A DNA stretch of 64,000 nt from Sphingomonas sp. S-NIH.Pt15_0812 (GCF_003951315.1 NZ_QLJH01000004.1:124001-188000); one strand, 5' to 3'. Positions 27,063-36,111 are shown, numbered from the stretch's first letter. The notes: generated by a model from the letters alone, not told the origin. Program-made: numbers and translations.

Positions 27063-28385
27063 TTATGCTGTCCTTGGTCGCCCGTCCGATCCTTTCCGCC
27101 GCGATGGTTTCGCTACCAGCAATCGTTCCGCCAATTTCGGATCGCTATGGCTGTGCACGACGTCGAGCACGCCGTCCGCGCCCATCCGCGCCAGCAGCAC
27201 CACCGCCTCGCCCGGCGCCGCATCGACGGTCATGGCGACGCGCGCCAGCGCCGGCCGGCTCGCCAGCGTGGCGGCGGCGACGGAGGCGGTCGGGATCGGA
27301 CGACGCGCATCGCGCTCGGCGGCGACCACCGCCTTGATGCCGCCCTCCGCCCCTTCCAGGAAGGTGCCCAGCCGCCCCTCCGCGACGCCCAGCCGGCGCG
27401 CATGGCCCAGCACGGCGGCATATTCGGTCAGCCGCGTCTTGTCATATCCCGCCCCGAAGACCAGCTTGACGATCGGCGTCAGCGGCGCGCGCGCCTGCGG
27501 CTTCAGCCCGGCGGCGGCGAGCAACGCGGCGAAGGCCTGCGGGTCCCGCTCCGCCGCCAGCCCGAAATCATGCGCCCGACCCAGCGCCCGGTAGAGCGCG
27601 CCCCGGCTGCGCAGGTCGGCGGTGGCGACGGCGGCGGCGCTGTCCTGCGCCAGCCGCAGCACCTCGGCGAGCGATTCGGCCGGCGCCACGCCGCTGCCGT
27701 CCGCGGCATGGGGACCGTCCGCCCAGACCGCCGCCTCCGCACCGCCGCGCAAGCGCTCGCCCATCGGCGCGGGCGCGGGCGATTCGGCGGCCAGGGCGGC
27801 GTGCAGTTCGATGTCGAGCGCCGCCTGCACCACCGGGTCGGCGACTTCCTTCCAGTTGATGACGCCATAGATATAGTCGATCCGCTCCGCCCCCGCCGCC
27901 GCGAAGGGCATCAGGATGCCGCGATAGAGCGTCGTCCGCCCGCGCGCGCCAATGAACTCCGCCTCGAACCCGATGGGCGCGCGATTGGCCAGAATCTGCT
28001 GATACTGGTCGGTCAAGCGCGACAGCAAGGACCGCGGCGGCACATCGGCGATCCGCGCGATCTCGCCGCGCAGGCCGCATTCGTCGCGCAACGCCCGGCC
28101 CAGATAGGCGATTCGCGGGTCGTCCAGCCCGGACGCGAAGTCGATCAGCACGCTATGCGCGCCGAAATCGGCGATCGTCGCCGGCTCCAGATCGGCGATC
28201 GACGGAAAGGCGCGCCCCTTCAGCAGCGATACCCAGTGATTATAGGCGCGGACATGCATCCGCCGCTCGTCGCCGCCCAGGTCGAACATCCGTTCCTCGG
28301 GCGCACCCGCGCCGCGCCGCCCGGCGAGATGCTCGCCGCCGATGCCGTGTTCCGTGTCGCTTTCCAGCGTGCGCGCGCTGTCCAT
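27063..28385 (-). CDS. PAS-domain (PAS_5-like) protein of unknown function
   Basis: A 440-aa soluble protein. Residues about 35-195 look like a PAS_5-type domain (MHVRAYNHWVSLLKGRAFPS, then YLGRALRDECGL and a YRGILMPFA strand), a type common as stand-alone proteins in alphaproteobacteria. The rest is Ala/Arg-rich and may hold a degenerate PilZ-like end (RPIPTASVAAATLASRPALA), which I hold only as a possibility. No kinase or cyclase domain is seen. The ATG at 28385 is preferred; a CtrA-like box lies 46 nt upstream, as for the flagellar activator, so a cell-cycle or motility link is an inference from regulation only. Confidence 0.72.
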   Translation of the reverse strand: MDSARTLESDTEHGIGGEHLAGRRGAGAPEERMFDLGGDERRMHVRAYNHWVSLLKGRAFPSIADLEPATIADFGAHSVLIDFASGLDDPRIAYLGRALRDECGLRGEIARIADVPPRSLLSRLTDQYQQILANRAPIGFEAEFIGARGRTTLYRGILMPFAAAGAERIDYIYGVINWKEVADPVVQAALDIELHAALAAESPAPAPMGERLRGGAEAAVWADGPHAADGSGVAPAESLAEVLRLAQDSAAAVATADLRSRGALYRALGRAHDFGLAAERDPQAFAALLAAAGLKPQARAPLTPIVKLVFGAGYDKTRLTEYAAVLGHARRLGVAEGRLGTFLEGAEGGIKAVVAAERDARRPIPTASVAAATLASRPALARVAMTVDAAPGEAVVLLARMGADGVLDVVHSHSDPKLAERLLVAKPSRRKGSDGRPRTA

Positions 28386-28430
28386 GATCGTGGCGTCCCC
28401 AAACTTTGGCGGGGATCGTGCATCATCCGT

Positions 28431-28447
28431 GGTAAACGATCCGTAAA
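28431..28447 (-). promoter_or_regulatory. CtrA-like box TTTA-N7-TTTACC, copy 2
   Basis: Minus strand TTTAcggatcgTTTACC, ending 46 nt upstream of the PAS-protein start. It differs by two bases from TTAA-N7-TTAACC but matches the boxes at 20885 and 57743 in the TTTACC half, the spacing and the distance to the start codon. Confidence 0.42.
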
Positions 28448-28482
28448 TCGGCCGCGATGCGGGCCGCATGGCAAAACAGCGC

Positions 28483-28511
28483 TTGCCAGCCCTATTCGAC
28501 GTTGGTAAGCG
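28483..28511 (+). promoter_or_regulatory. candidate sigma-70 promoter of tRNA-Thr
   Basis: TTGCCA (28483-28488), 17-nt spacer, then TAAGCG (28506-28511), placing a start near 28518, about 25 nt before the tRNA. The -35 is good; the -10 is weak, as is common in GC-rich alphaproteobacteria. Confidence 0.4.
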
Positions 28512-28542
28512 CCGCACCTCCAGCCCGGCAGTCGCCGGCCAT

Positions 28543-28618
28543 GCCGCTTTAGCTCAGCTGGTAGAGCATCGCATTCGTAATGCGGGGGTCACAGGTTCGA
28601 GTCCTGTAAGCGGCACCA
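28543..28618 (+). tRNA. tRNA-Thr (CGU)
   Basis: A complete cloverleaf. The acceptor stem GCCGCTT pairs with AAGCGGC, the D arm contains AGCTCAGCTGGTAGAGC, the anticodon stem TCGCA/TGCGG holds the loop TTCGTAA with anticodon CGT at 28576-28578, and the T arm is ACAGGTTCGAGTCCTGT. Discriminator A and an encoded CCA end at 28618. It reads ACG threonine codons. Confidence 0.98.
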
Positions 28619-29062
28619 CTTTCAAAAGCCTATGCAGAGTAGCAAATTCGGCCGAAAACCGGCCCGGATTGTAGCCCATAGATGTCGTGCAATTCACTTT
28701 GACGCGGGCGACATGCCGAAACCAAGCCTGTACGGCTACGGCGTGCAGGGGCCGATCCTGGCCGTGCAGGCCTGATCCGATACCAAAATGCCCCCTCCCG
28801 GCCGCCACCGAACTGGTAGCGCTCTTTAACTTGCCACCATAAAGCCCAAGGCAATGTGCCAATAGTTTCGGCTTCATCCAGCGCATGTCAGGCGCACCAC
28901 CGGCGAAACGACGACCTTCCGCACGGTTTGGATCGGATCTTGGAAGAAGTCACTCGGCCGGTCGATCTGCAAAGCCGGCGTGGATTCCCAACCGTGAAGA
29001 CCTGCCATCCGTTGATTGCGCAGCCGCCGGGATCGTCGTTTCGCCGCGGGTGGATGCCCGCA
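28619..29062. other. 444-nt gap after tRNA-Thr, no gene seen
   Basis: Lower GC than its surroundings and no plausible coding sequence on either strand. At its right edge GCCCGC (29056-29061) and GCGGGC (29069-29074) form a hairpin overlapping the stop of the convergent receptor gene, a possible terminator. I found no second copy of the tRNA 3' end in the window that would mark an integrated element. Confidence 0.6.
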
Positions 29063-31171
29063 TCAGAAGCGGGCACGCACCGCTCCCAGGATGCTGCGCG
29101 GCGTACCGGGATAGTTTTCCAGCCGGGTAACCGTGGACTCGATATAATAGGCGTCGGTCAGGTTGCGGGCGGTCAGCGACAGTTCCAGGCCCGTGCCGGG
29201 CACCGCATAGCTGATCGTCGCATCATAGACGGTATAGCCATCGACCGTGAAGCTGTTGCTGAGGTCGCCCGCCCGCCGGCCGACCAGGGTCACGCCGCCC
29301 GCCAGGGTCAGCCCCTCGGCAGCGCCGCCCAGCAGATAGCTGCTCCACAGCCTGCCGGACCAGCGCGGCACGTTGGTCAACCGGTTGCCCACCGCGAACA
29401 ACTCATCCCTGCTGATCGTCGCATCGAGATGACTGCCGCTGGCGATCACCTGCCACCGCTTCGTCAGGTGGCCGATGACGTCCATTTCCAGCCCGCGCAC
29501 CCGCTGCTCGCCGGTCTGGATCGCGAAGCTGGTATCGGCCGGGTCCGGGGTGGCGACATTGCGCTTGGTGATGTCGAAGGCCGCAAAGGTCGCGATCAGG
29601 CGCCCGCCCACGGGGTCCAGTTTCACGCCCGCCTCATATTGACGGCCACGTTCGGGATCGAGATAGCTCAGGTCGCGGCGCTGGCTGGTCTGCGGCTGGA
29701 AGCTCTGCCCATAGCCGCCGAACAGCGATATGGCCGGCACCGGCTGTACGACCACCCCGCCGCGCCACGTCGTCGCACCGCTGTCGCGACGGTCTTCCCG
29801 ACCATTGACCTGATTGAGCAACCGGTCGCGCACAATGTCGTGGCGGACGCTGCCGAGCAGCTTGAGCCAGTCGGTCACCGTGACCTGGTCCTGGACATAG
29901 GCCGCATAGAGATCGGATCGGCGATAGGTGTCGGCATTGAGCGACAATCGCGGCAGCGGGGCATTATAGACCGGGTTCAGGATATCGATCGACGCGATGT
30001 TGCCGCGATAGGTCAGGAAATCGAGCGTGGCATGACTATAGCTGCCGCCGGCCAGCACGACATGGCCGACCCCTCCGGTCGCGAAGGTCGCCACGGCTTC
30101 TGCGCGCGTATCGACCGTTTCCAGATCCTCGGTGCGGACCGTCGCACGACGGCTCAGCGTGCGGCCATTGGCGGCCAGCGCCCGATAGTCGATCGCATGA
30201 TCGTCCTGCACGACCGCATCGGTATAGCGGCCGTTGAGGTGCAGGCTGAGCCAGTCGGTCGCGCGGTGCGCCACGTCCAGCACGACGCGGGTCTTGCGCG
30301 CGCCCGTGACCGACCAGGGTTCCGACAGGAAGCGCCGGGCGGGGAGCGTGACCCGGTTGTCGGCGCCGACGACAAGGCCGCGGTCGAACGGATTGCGCTG
30401 GCTGGTACGGTCGACATCGAGATTGATCGTGGTGGCATCGCCCGGTCGCCAGCGGGCCGCGAAACCGGCGAACTGACGCGTGGATGTGGCCGCATGCTTG
30501 CCGCGAAACCCCTCCAGCGCCTGTGCCGCGCCGGTCACACGCACCGCCAGCCTGTCGCCGACGGGGCCGCTCGCCGTGGCCGAGACGCGCGCGAAGTCGA
30601 AGCTGCCGGCCTGCAGGCTAATTTCCGCCGTCGCCCGGTCGGTGGGGCGCCGTGTCGTGATATTGATGACCCCGCCCGGATCGCCCTGGCCATACATGAC
30701 GGATGCGGGCCCCTTCAGCACCTCCACCGTCTCGACATTGGCGAGGTCGAGGAAGGTTTCCGACCGATCGGCCACCCGGTTCAGCAACACGCCGTCGATC
30801 GCGTAACGCGGGGTGGTGAAGCCGCGGATCTGATAGATTTCGCCACGGTTGCCGGCGGTGGTCGCCGGCTGCACCCCCGAGACGTTCTGCAAGACGTCGG
30901 TCAGGCGGATGCTGTTCTGATCCTCGATCACGCTGCGGGGGATCACCTGGATCGATTGGGGCACGTCGCGCAGCGGCGTCGCCGTGCGGGTCGCGGTCGC
31001 GCTTTCGCCCTCGACATAGCTGGGTCGCTCTCCGGTCACGACGATTTCGCCCCGTTCCTGGATCTCGTTTTCTTCGCGACGGATATGGTCGTCGGTGGAC
31101 TCTGCCAGAGCGCCAGCCGAAAATCCGAACCCAGCGCACAGCATAGCCGTGCTGGAAATCCAGCGCACCAT
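29063..31171 (-). CDS. TonB-dependent siderophore-type receptor
   Basis: A 702-aa outer-membrane receptor. A signal peptide (MVRWISSTAMLCAGFGFSAG, cleaved after ALA near 23) is followed by a TonB-box-like EIVVTGERP at about 42-50, a plug domain (TPLRDVPQSIQVIPRSVIED, then VEVLKGPASVMYGQGDPGG) and a 22-strand barrel ending in SILGAVRARF. The plug signatures are those of the ferric-siderophore receptor subfamily (FhuE/FpvA-like). No siderophore biosynthesis, TonB or regulator gene is next to it. The start codon lies in the right arm of a long inverted repeat, which may control its translation. The nearest remnant upstream is a dead transposase. Confidence 0.92.
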   Translation of the reverse strand: MVRWISSTAMLCAGFGFSAGALAESTDDHIRREENEIQERGEIVVTGERPSYVEGESATATRTATPLRDVPQSIQVIPRSVIEDQNSIRLTDVLQNVSGVQPATTAGNRGEIYQIRGFTTPRYAIDGVLLNRVADRSETFLDLANVETVEVLKGPASVMYGQGDPGGVINITTRRPTDRATAEISLQAGSFDFARVSATASGPVGDRLAVRVTGAAQALEGFRGKHAATSTRQFAGFAARWRPGDATTINLDVDRTSQRNPFDRGLVVGADNRVTLPARRFLSEPWSVTGARKTRVVLDVAHRATDWLSLHLNGRYTDAVVQDDHAIDYRALAANGRTLSRRATVRTEDLETVDTRAEAVATFATGGVGHVVLAGGSYSHATLDFLTYRGNIASIDILNPVYNAPLPRLSLNADTYRRSDLYAAYVQDQVTVTDWLKLLGSVRHDIVRDRLLNQVNGREDRRDSGATTWRGGVVVQPVPAISLFGGYGQSFQPQTSQRRDLSYLDPERGRQYEAGVKLDPVGGRLIATFAAFDITKRNVATPDPADTSFAIQTGEQRVRGLEMDVIGHLTKRWQVIASGSHLDATISRDELFAVGNRLTNVPRWSGRLWSSYLLGGAAEGLTLAGGVTLVGRRAGDLSNSFTVDGYTVYDATISYAVPGTGLELSLTARNLTDAYYIESTVTRLENYPGTPRSILGAVRARF

Positions 31172-31227
31172 TACACCCCTTTAGCTATTGCGTTTCGCTC
31201 GCATTAGCTAAAGGGGTGTAATGGTGC
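31165..31227 (-). promoter_or_regulatory. 23-bp perfect inverted repeat covering the receptor's ribosome site and start codon
   Basis: Two perfectly complementary 23-nt arms (31165-31187 and 31205-31227) are separated by 17 nt. In the loop a further TGCG/CGCA stem forms after an A-A mismatch. In the mRNA the right arm contains AAAGGGG, a short spacer and the AUG of the siderophore receptor, so the fold would hide both. This could be a translational switch, an operator for a dimeric regulator, or a relic of an inverted duplication. Confidence 0.75.
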
Positions 31228-31415
31228 AAGCTTGTTCGGATGACGATGCGGAGTATAGTTCGCGCTTGGGCAACCAATTGGGTCCGTACGTCGCATCAAC
31301 ATCCAATATTTCCAAAGCTTTGAGTGTCGATTCAAAGGCATCCCCGTCCGTGATCAGGGTCAGGACCCATCAATGTGGGAGGCGGTGATCTAATTCGGGC
31401 TCCGTAGGGGGACTG

Positions 31416-31985
31416 GTGACGCGCAACCTGATTTGGCTGACGGACGAGATGAGGGGGCGGCTGCGTCCGTTCTTTTCCAAGAGCCGTGGCACGCCTCGCA
31501 TGGATGACCGGCGGGTGTTGGGCGGCATCATGTTCGTCAACCGCATGGACTGCGCTGGCGCGATGCGCCAGCCGCCTACGGCCCGCTCAAGCGGCATGAA
31601 TACGAAGCTCCATGCCATCGCCGATGCCAATGGCCGCCCCTTCAGCTTCTTCAGGACGGCGGGCCAGGTCAGCGACTATACCAGCGCGGCAGCGTTGCGC
31701 GATGGCAGGCTCAAGGCACAATGGCGGTTCGGTGACCGCGGCGACGACGCCGACCGGTTCAGAGACCCGCTCCAGGCAAAGGGCATCCGGCCATGCATCC
31801 CGGGCCGGCGATCCCGCGACCAGCCCGTCAGGCATGACAAGCGCCGCTACCGGCGTCGCGACCGCATCGCGATCATGTTCGGCCGCCTCACGGACTGGCG
31901 ACGCCTCGCCACCCGCTACGATCGCTGCCCGAGCGTCTTCTTCTCCGCCGTCGCCCTCGCCGCCACCGTCATCTCCTGGCTGTGA
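31416..31985 (+). pseudogene. degenerate IS5-family (IS427-like) transposase
   Basis: The N-terminal end (LTDEMRGRLRPFF...DDRRVLGGIMFVNR) and the C-terminal half (GMNTKLHAIADANGRPFSFF to FFSAVALAATVISWL) match IS5-family transposases, but the gene is dead. A single A appears lost near 31543-31546; restoring it turns the next stretch into LRWRDAPAAYGP, the expected family sequence. A segment of perhaps 60-90 codons, which should hold the first catalytic Asp, is missing after about 31590. The second motif is DRGDDAD and the catalytic Glu of the RNRIEIMF block is Ala (RDRIAIMF). Clear terminal inverted repeats were not found. Confidence 0.85.
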
Positions 31986-32350
31986 TCGACGAATTCTGAC
32001 GCTAGCTGGATGTTCTTCGTCCACCATCGGAATTCTCGAAAACCGATCTCCGGTGCAACTCCGGTGGGATGCGCCCGGAACACGGATTGCCGAACATGGT
32101 GACGCGCGGGCGATGTCGAACGAAGGAGCAGTTGGTACCGCTGCAGCCTATCGGCCGCGACTGGAAGCCGTGACCGATCGTGTCATGAAACGCGGCGATG
32201 GCCCCGCTTTGTCGTCACGATCCGCGATGGCGGGTGCCATCGCGGTCGCGAACCGCGGCCATGACACCTCTGGGGCGACCGAATGGTCGCGGTGCCGGAG
32301 CCCGCGACCCCGGTGAGGACGTCGGGAGGACGTCCGCCGGATCGACGATT
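31986..32350. other. 365-nt gap between transposase remnant and PI-PLC gene
   Basis: No gene recognised. It begins with what may be the old IS end (TGATCGACGAATTCTGAC, 31983-32000). It also contains a hairpin GCGATGGC-N4-GCCATCGC (about 32224-32243) and a repeated GACGTC palindrome. The hairpin is 100 nt beyond the stop of the convergent PI-PLC gene and could end its transcript. Confidence 0.5.
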
Positions 32351-33454
32351 CTAAGGCCGCACCGAGCACCGGGCGGTGACGCGCACCGGATTGCACTGCG
32401 CCGTCGTTCCTCCGGGCAGCGTGACCCGATACTGCAGGCCCAGCGGATCGGGCGCGCCGGGATAATAGTCGGTGCTCACCGCCTGCGCGCCGCTGGCGAT
32501 CGCCGCCTTGGCCTTGGTCCAGTCCTGCGCGCGTGCCTCGACCGTGTTGGCGTCGGTGCGGGTGCGGACGATCACGCCCTGCCGGACCAGGCGACGGATG
32601 CGGTCGGCATCGGCGATCGGGTCCTGGACGATCTGGACCGCCGCGTCCGGGTCGGCATCGTCATACCAGCCGAACATCGCGCGTCCGCGCAGGCCCGGAT
32701 GGCCCTGGCGATAGGCCTCGGACACCGCCCGGCGCACGTCGAACAGGATGTAGATGCGGCCCCGCGCCGCCGCCAGGGTCGGCCAGCCGCGCGTCCGGAT
32801 CGCCTGGGCCAGCGTCGGCGCGTCGCCGCGCACCTCGTCCGGCGTGATCAGGCGACGGCCGGGAATGGCCTGGCGGATCTCCGCGTCCAGCGCGTCGAGC
32901 GGCTTGGGATCGTCGAGCGGCAGCGGCGCGGTGACGGCGCGGTCGCCGACCGTATCGGCCGCGTTGATCGTCAGCATGATCGGCAGATGCCCCGGATGCG
33001 CGCGCGACCAGGCCTCCACCTCGCCCAGGCAGCGGACCAGCGTCATGCAGCCCGAGCGATAGTCGATATCGGGGATGTGCAGGACCTTGTAGCCGGGCCT
33101 GCGCATCGCCGCCCGGTCGAAGCCGGTCCGCTCCCCCGCCGCCCGGGCCAGCCGTTCGCCCTGGGGATCGGCATAGCGGCCGCCCTGCGGATCGGCGAAG
33201 ATGTCGATCTCCAGCTGACGGACGCCCCGGTCGAGCTGCGCACGCAGCGGCAGGTGGTAATAATCCAGCGCCGCGGCCAGCTTCGGCTCGCGGCGGCGCA
33301 GATCGGCCATCACCGCCGTCGGGATCTGCGCCTTGAAGCTGTTATGCGAGCCCAGCACTTGGATGTCGTTCATCCGGAGCGCCGGGCCCGCCGGCTGCGC
33401 CAGCGCGGCGGGGCCGGCGGAGCAGATCGCCGCCAGCGCGAATGCCCTACGCAT
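32351..33454 (-). CDS. secreted phosphatidylinositol-specific phospholipase C-like protein (PI-PLC1 type)
   Basis: A 367-aa exported protein: signal peptide about residues 1-19, then a TIM-barrel phosphodiesterase of the Ca-dependent PI-PLC1-like family. Catalytic features are GSHNSFK with His37, RQLEIDIF with an acidic pair at 82-84, and a second His in KVLHIPDI (126). The family cleaves phosphodiesters of inositol phospholipids or related compounds outside the cell; the real substrate is unknown. Its ATG shares one base with the stop of the upstream TonB-dependent receptor gene (TGATG), so the pair is translationally coupled and probably works on one nutrient. Confidence 0.85.
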   Translation of the reverse strand: MRRAFALAAICSAGPAALAQPAGPALRMNDIQVLGSHNSFKAQIPTAVMADLRRREPKLAAALDYYHLPLRAQLDRGVRQLEIDIFADPQGGRYADPQGERLARAAGERTGFDRAAMRRPGYKVLHIPDIDYRSGCMTLVRCLGEVEAWSRAHPGHLPIMLTINAADTVGDRAVTAPLPLDDPKPLDALDAEIRQAIPGRRLITPDEVRGDAPTLAQAIRTRGWPTLAAARGRIYILFDVRRAVSEAYRQGHPGLRGRAMFGWYDDADPDAAVQIVQDPIADADRIRRLVRQGVIVRTRTDANTVEARAQDWTKAKAAIASGAQAVSTDYYPGAPDPLGLQYRVTLPGGTTAQCNPVRVTARCSVRP

Positions 33455-36111
33455 CAGAACTCGGCCCGCACGCCGAACAGGATCGTCCGGCCATAATAGT
33501 TGATCTCGCCGAAGCGCAGGCGATTGTCGTTATAGGTGTCCTGGTGCGCGCCGGCGATGTTGATCCCCTCCAGGCTGAAGGTCAGATTGTCGGCGGCGCG
33601 GACCGAAAGCTGCCCGTCGAGCGAGCCGAAAGCGGCGACATAGGTCGGCGCCTGCACCGTGCTGCCCGTGCCCGACAGATATTTGTCGCGCCAGACATAG
33701 GAGAGGCGGGCCGACAACGGCCCCTTGTCGTAGAAGCCGACCAGGTTGAAGCTGTTCTTCGACAGGCCGATCAGCTGGTCGCGGATCGTGCGCGAACCGG
33801 CCGTATAGTCCGCCTTCACCTCGGTATGCGTATAGCTGCCCTGCACGCCGAAGCCGTCGAACGGCGCCGGCAGGAAGGTGAAGACCTGGCTGTACGCCGC
33901 CTCCGCGCCGTAGACCTTGGCATTGCCGCCATTGACCGAGCTGGACAGGCGGACGATCCCGCGCCCCGGAATGGTGATCTCGGTGTTCGACTGGGTGATG
34001 TAATCGTCCATCGCCTTGTAGAAGACCGCGCCCGACAACATGCCCGAGGGCGCGAAATACCATTCCAGCGACCCGTCGAACTGGGTGGCTAGGAACGGCA
34101 CCAATTGCGGATTGCCGCCGCTGGCGGTGGGCGCGTCGGTCGACACGGTGATGCGCGGCGCGGTGTCGGTGACGTTGGGGCGGGTCAGCACCCGGCTGGC
34201 GGCCAGGCGACCGACCAGTTTCTGGGTCAGGTCGGCGCGCAGGTTGAAGCTGGGCAGGACATTGTCGAAGGTCTTGGGATAGCTGACCGGCGTGGCGGTG
34301 CCGCCGGCGGTCAGCGTGCCGCTGGCCACCTGGTCGGTATGGACGTAGCGGACGCCCAGATTGCCGCTGATCGCCACCGAACCGGTATCGAACTGATAGT
34401 CGGCGCGGACATAGCCGGCGGCGATCTTCTCCGACACGACGAAGGACGAGCGGCGATCGGCATTGGTCAGCGGCGCATTGGCGACGGCGGGCGTGAAGAA
34501 CGCGCCGACAAAGGCCTTGGTCGACGGCACCAGCCAGGTGCGGAAGGCATTGCCGTCGACGCCCTTCAGGAAATCGCCATAGGGCAATTGCTCATAGGCC
34601 GCCGAGCCCAGGCTGTTGAGCGTCGCGCCGGCTGGCGGGTTGACGATGAAGTCGCGGCGGAAATAGTCGCGCTTGCGCCAGTGATATTCGCCGCCCGCCG
34701 CCAGCTTCGCGAGGAAGCCGTCGAAGTCGCGCCCCACGTCCAGGCGCGAGAAGATGTCCCAGTCCTTGCTGTCCTTGGGCGCGATGTTGAACGGATAGAG
34801 CTTGTAATTGGCCGGGTTGGAGACGTCGACCGGCGTAGTGAAGGTCGGCAGCACCTGATAGCCGCCGCTCGCATCATAGCTCAGCGGCGCATTGAAGAAG
34901 GCGCGGCTGCGCACCGTGCCGGTCTTATAGTCGGGGTGATAGCTGTGCGCCGCCGACCAGTTGACGTTCGCCGTGACGTGCCAGCGATCCGGGTTCCACG
35001 CCTGCTTCAACCCGATGGTCAGCAGGTCGTGGCGGTTGAGGCTGTATTCGCGCGACGCCATGAAGCGGACATTGTTGATCGTCGCCTTGGTGATCGTGTC
35101 GCCGACCACGCTATAGCCGGGCTGGATCACCGTGCCGGAATCGTCGGGATAGATGTCGAGCCCGAACTCGTCATAGGCCACGTCCAGCCGGGTCGCGACC
35201 ACGTCCAGCGTCGTCTGGAGTTCGGCGGTCGGCTGCCACTGGGCCGAGACGATGCCGGAGATGCGCTTGCGATCCTCGGTTTCGACGGTCGGGCGGGTGC
35301 GGGTCGGCGAGTAGAGGCCGGCGGGCAGGCCGCCCGCCCCCGGCGAGGTATAGCGGTTGAGCAACCAGCCGAAGTTCATGAACCGGTCGTTGCGGACCGC
35401 CTTGCCCCAATATTGCGCGCCGGCCAGGATGCCGAAGGTGCCGCTGTCGTTCTTGGCGCTGGTCAGCACGGTGACGTTGGGGCGCACGTCCTTGGTCTGG
35501 CCGGTATAGGTGCCGCGCATGTTGATCGTCGTCTTGGTGCCGACCTCCAGCGGGCGGAAGGTCTTGACGTCGATATTGCCGCCCAGCGCACCCTCGGTCA
35601 TGTCGGCGGTCGGCGTCTTCACCACGTCGATGCTGGAGGTGAACTCCGCCGGCAGCATCTCGAAGCGGAACTGCCGCCCGGCCGCGCCGCCATTCTCGAT
35701 CAAGTCGTTGAGCGCGATGGTGCGGCCGTTCATCAGCGTGTTCTGGAACTGCGGCCCCAGGCCGCGCACACTGACATAGAGGCCCTCGCCGCGCGGCCGG
35801 GTGATCGCGACGCCGGGCACGAGCTGCAGCGCCTCGGCGACGTTCTGGGTCGGGAACTTGCCGATATCGGTCGAGCTGATCGAATCGACGCCGTAGGCCG
35901 CACGCCGCTTCGTCTCGATGCCGGCGGCCAGGCTGCGCGCATAGGTGCCGTTGACGACGATCTCGTCGCCCTCGCCTTGGGGGGCGTCCGGCGCGGGCGT
36001 GCCGGCGGTGGGTTCGGTCGAAAGGCTGGCCTGCGCCTGGGCGACGGTGGCGACGCCGGTCGACAGCATAAGCGTCGCCGACGCCCGGAACAGGCGGTTG
36101 CAGAAGGTCAT
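33454..36111 (-). CDS. TonB-dependent receptor, coupled to the PI-PLC-like gene
   Basis: An 885-aa outer-membrane receptor of the large Caulobacter/Xanthomonas-type family. The signal peptide ends near AQAQA, a TonB-box-like region reads GDEIVVNGTY, and the plug carries ADMTEGALGGNIDVKTFRPL, typical of that family. The barrel ends in GRTILFGVRAEF. Such receptors usually import sugars, phosphate esters or other organic nutrients rather than siderophores. The ATG at 36111 gives the better signal peptide; an in-frame start lies eight codons upstream. It is the first gene of a two-gene unit with the PI-PLC-like enzyme. A half-site ATGACAG (CTGTCAT on the coding strand) lies at 36204-36210. Confidence 0.93.
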   Translation of the reverse strand: MTFCNRLFRASATLMLSTGVATVAQAQASLSTEPTAGTPAPDAPQGEGDEIVVNGTYARSLAAGIETKRRAAYGVDSISSTDIGKFPTQNVAEALQLVPGVAITRPRGEGLYVSVRGLGPQFQNTLMNGRTIALNDLIENGGAAGRQFRFEMLPAEFTSSIDVVKTPTADMTEGALGGNIDVKTFRPLEVGTKTTINMRGTYTGQTKDVRPNVTVLTSAKNDSGTFGILAGAQYWGKAVRNDRFMNFGWLLNRYTSPGAGGLPAGLYSPTRTRPTVETEDRKRISGIVSAQWQPTAELQTTLDVVATRLDVAYDEFGLDIYPDDSGTVIQPGYSVVGDTITKATINNVRFMASREYSLNRHDLLTIGLKQAWNPDRWHVTANVNWSAAHSYHPDYKTGTVRSRAFFNAPLSYDASGGYQVLPTFTTPVDVSNPANYKLYPFNIAPKDSKDWDIFSRLDVGRDFDGFLAKLAAGGEYHWRKRDYFRRDFIVNPPAGATLNSLGSAAYEQLPYGDFLKGVDGNAFRTWLVPSTKAFVGAFFTPAVANAPLTNADRRSSFVVSEKIAAGYVRADYQFDTGSVAISGNLGVRYVHTDQVASGTLTAGGTATPVSYPKTFDNVLPSFNLRADLTQKLVGRLAASRVLTRPNVTDTAPRITVSTDAPTASGGNPQLVPFLATQFDGSLEWYFAPSGMLSGAVFYKAMDDYITQSNTEITIPGRGIVRLSSSVNGGNAKVYGAEAAYSQVFTFLPAPFDGFGVQGSYTHTEVKADYTAGSRTIRDQLIGLSKNSFNLVGFYDKGPLSARLSYVWRDKYLSGTGSTVQAPTYVAAFGSLDGQLSVRAADNLTFSLEGINIAGAHQDTYNDNRLRFGEINYYGRTILFGVRAEF

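Noticed and set aside
28554..28886. A minus-strand frame ending LTGLEPVTPALRMRCSTS
   Set aside because: This is the well-known false protein made by reading a tRNA gene antisense; it covers tRNA-Thr.
30618..31139. Antisense or alternative-frame proteins in the receptor genes
   Set aside because: They lack domains and ribosome sites, and the receptor frames are unambiguous from signal peptide to C-terminal strand.
31188..31204. Invertible (phase-variable) DNA segment between the 23-bp arms
   Set aside because: The spacer is only 17 nt and holds no promoter, and there is no invertase gene nearby.
31383..32000. Complete IS element with terminal inverted repeats
   Set aside because: I could not find a matching pair of ends or a target-site duplication, so only the transposase remnant is annotated.
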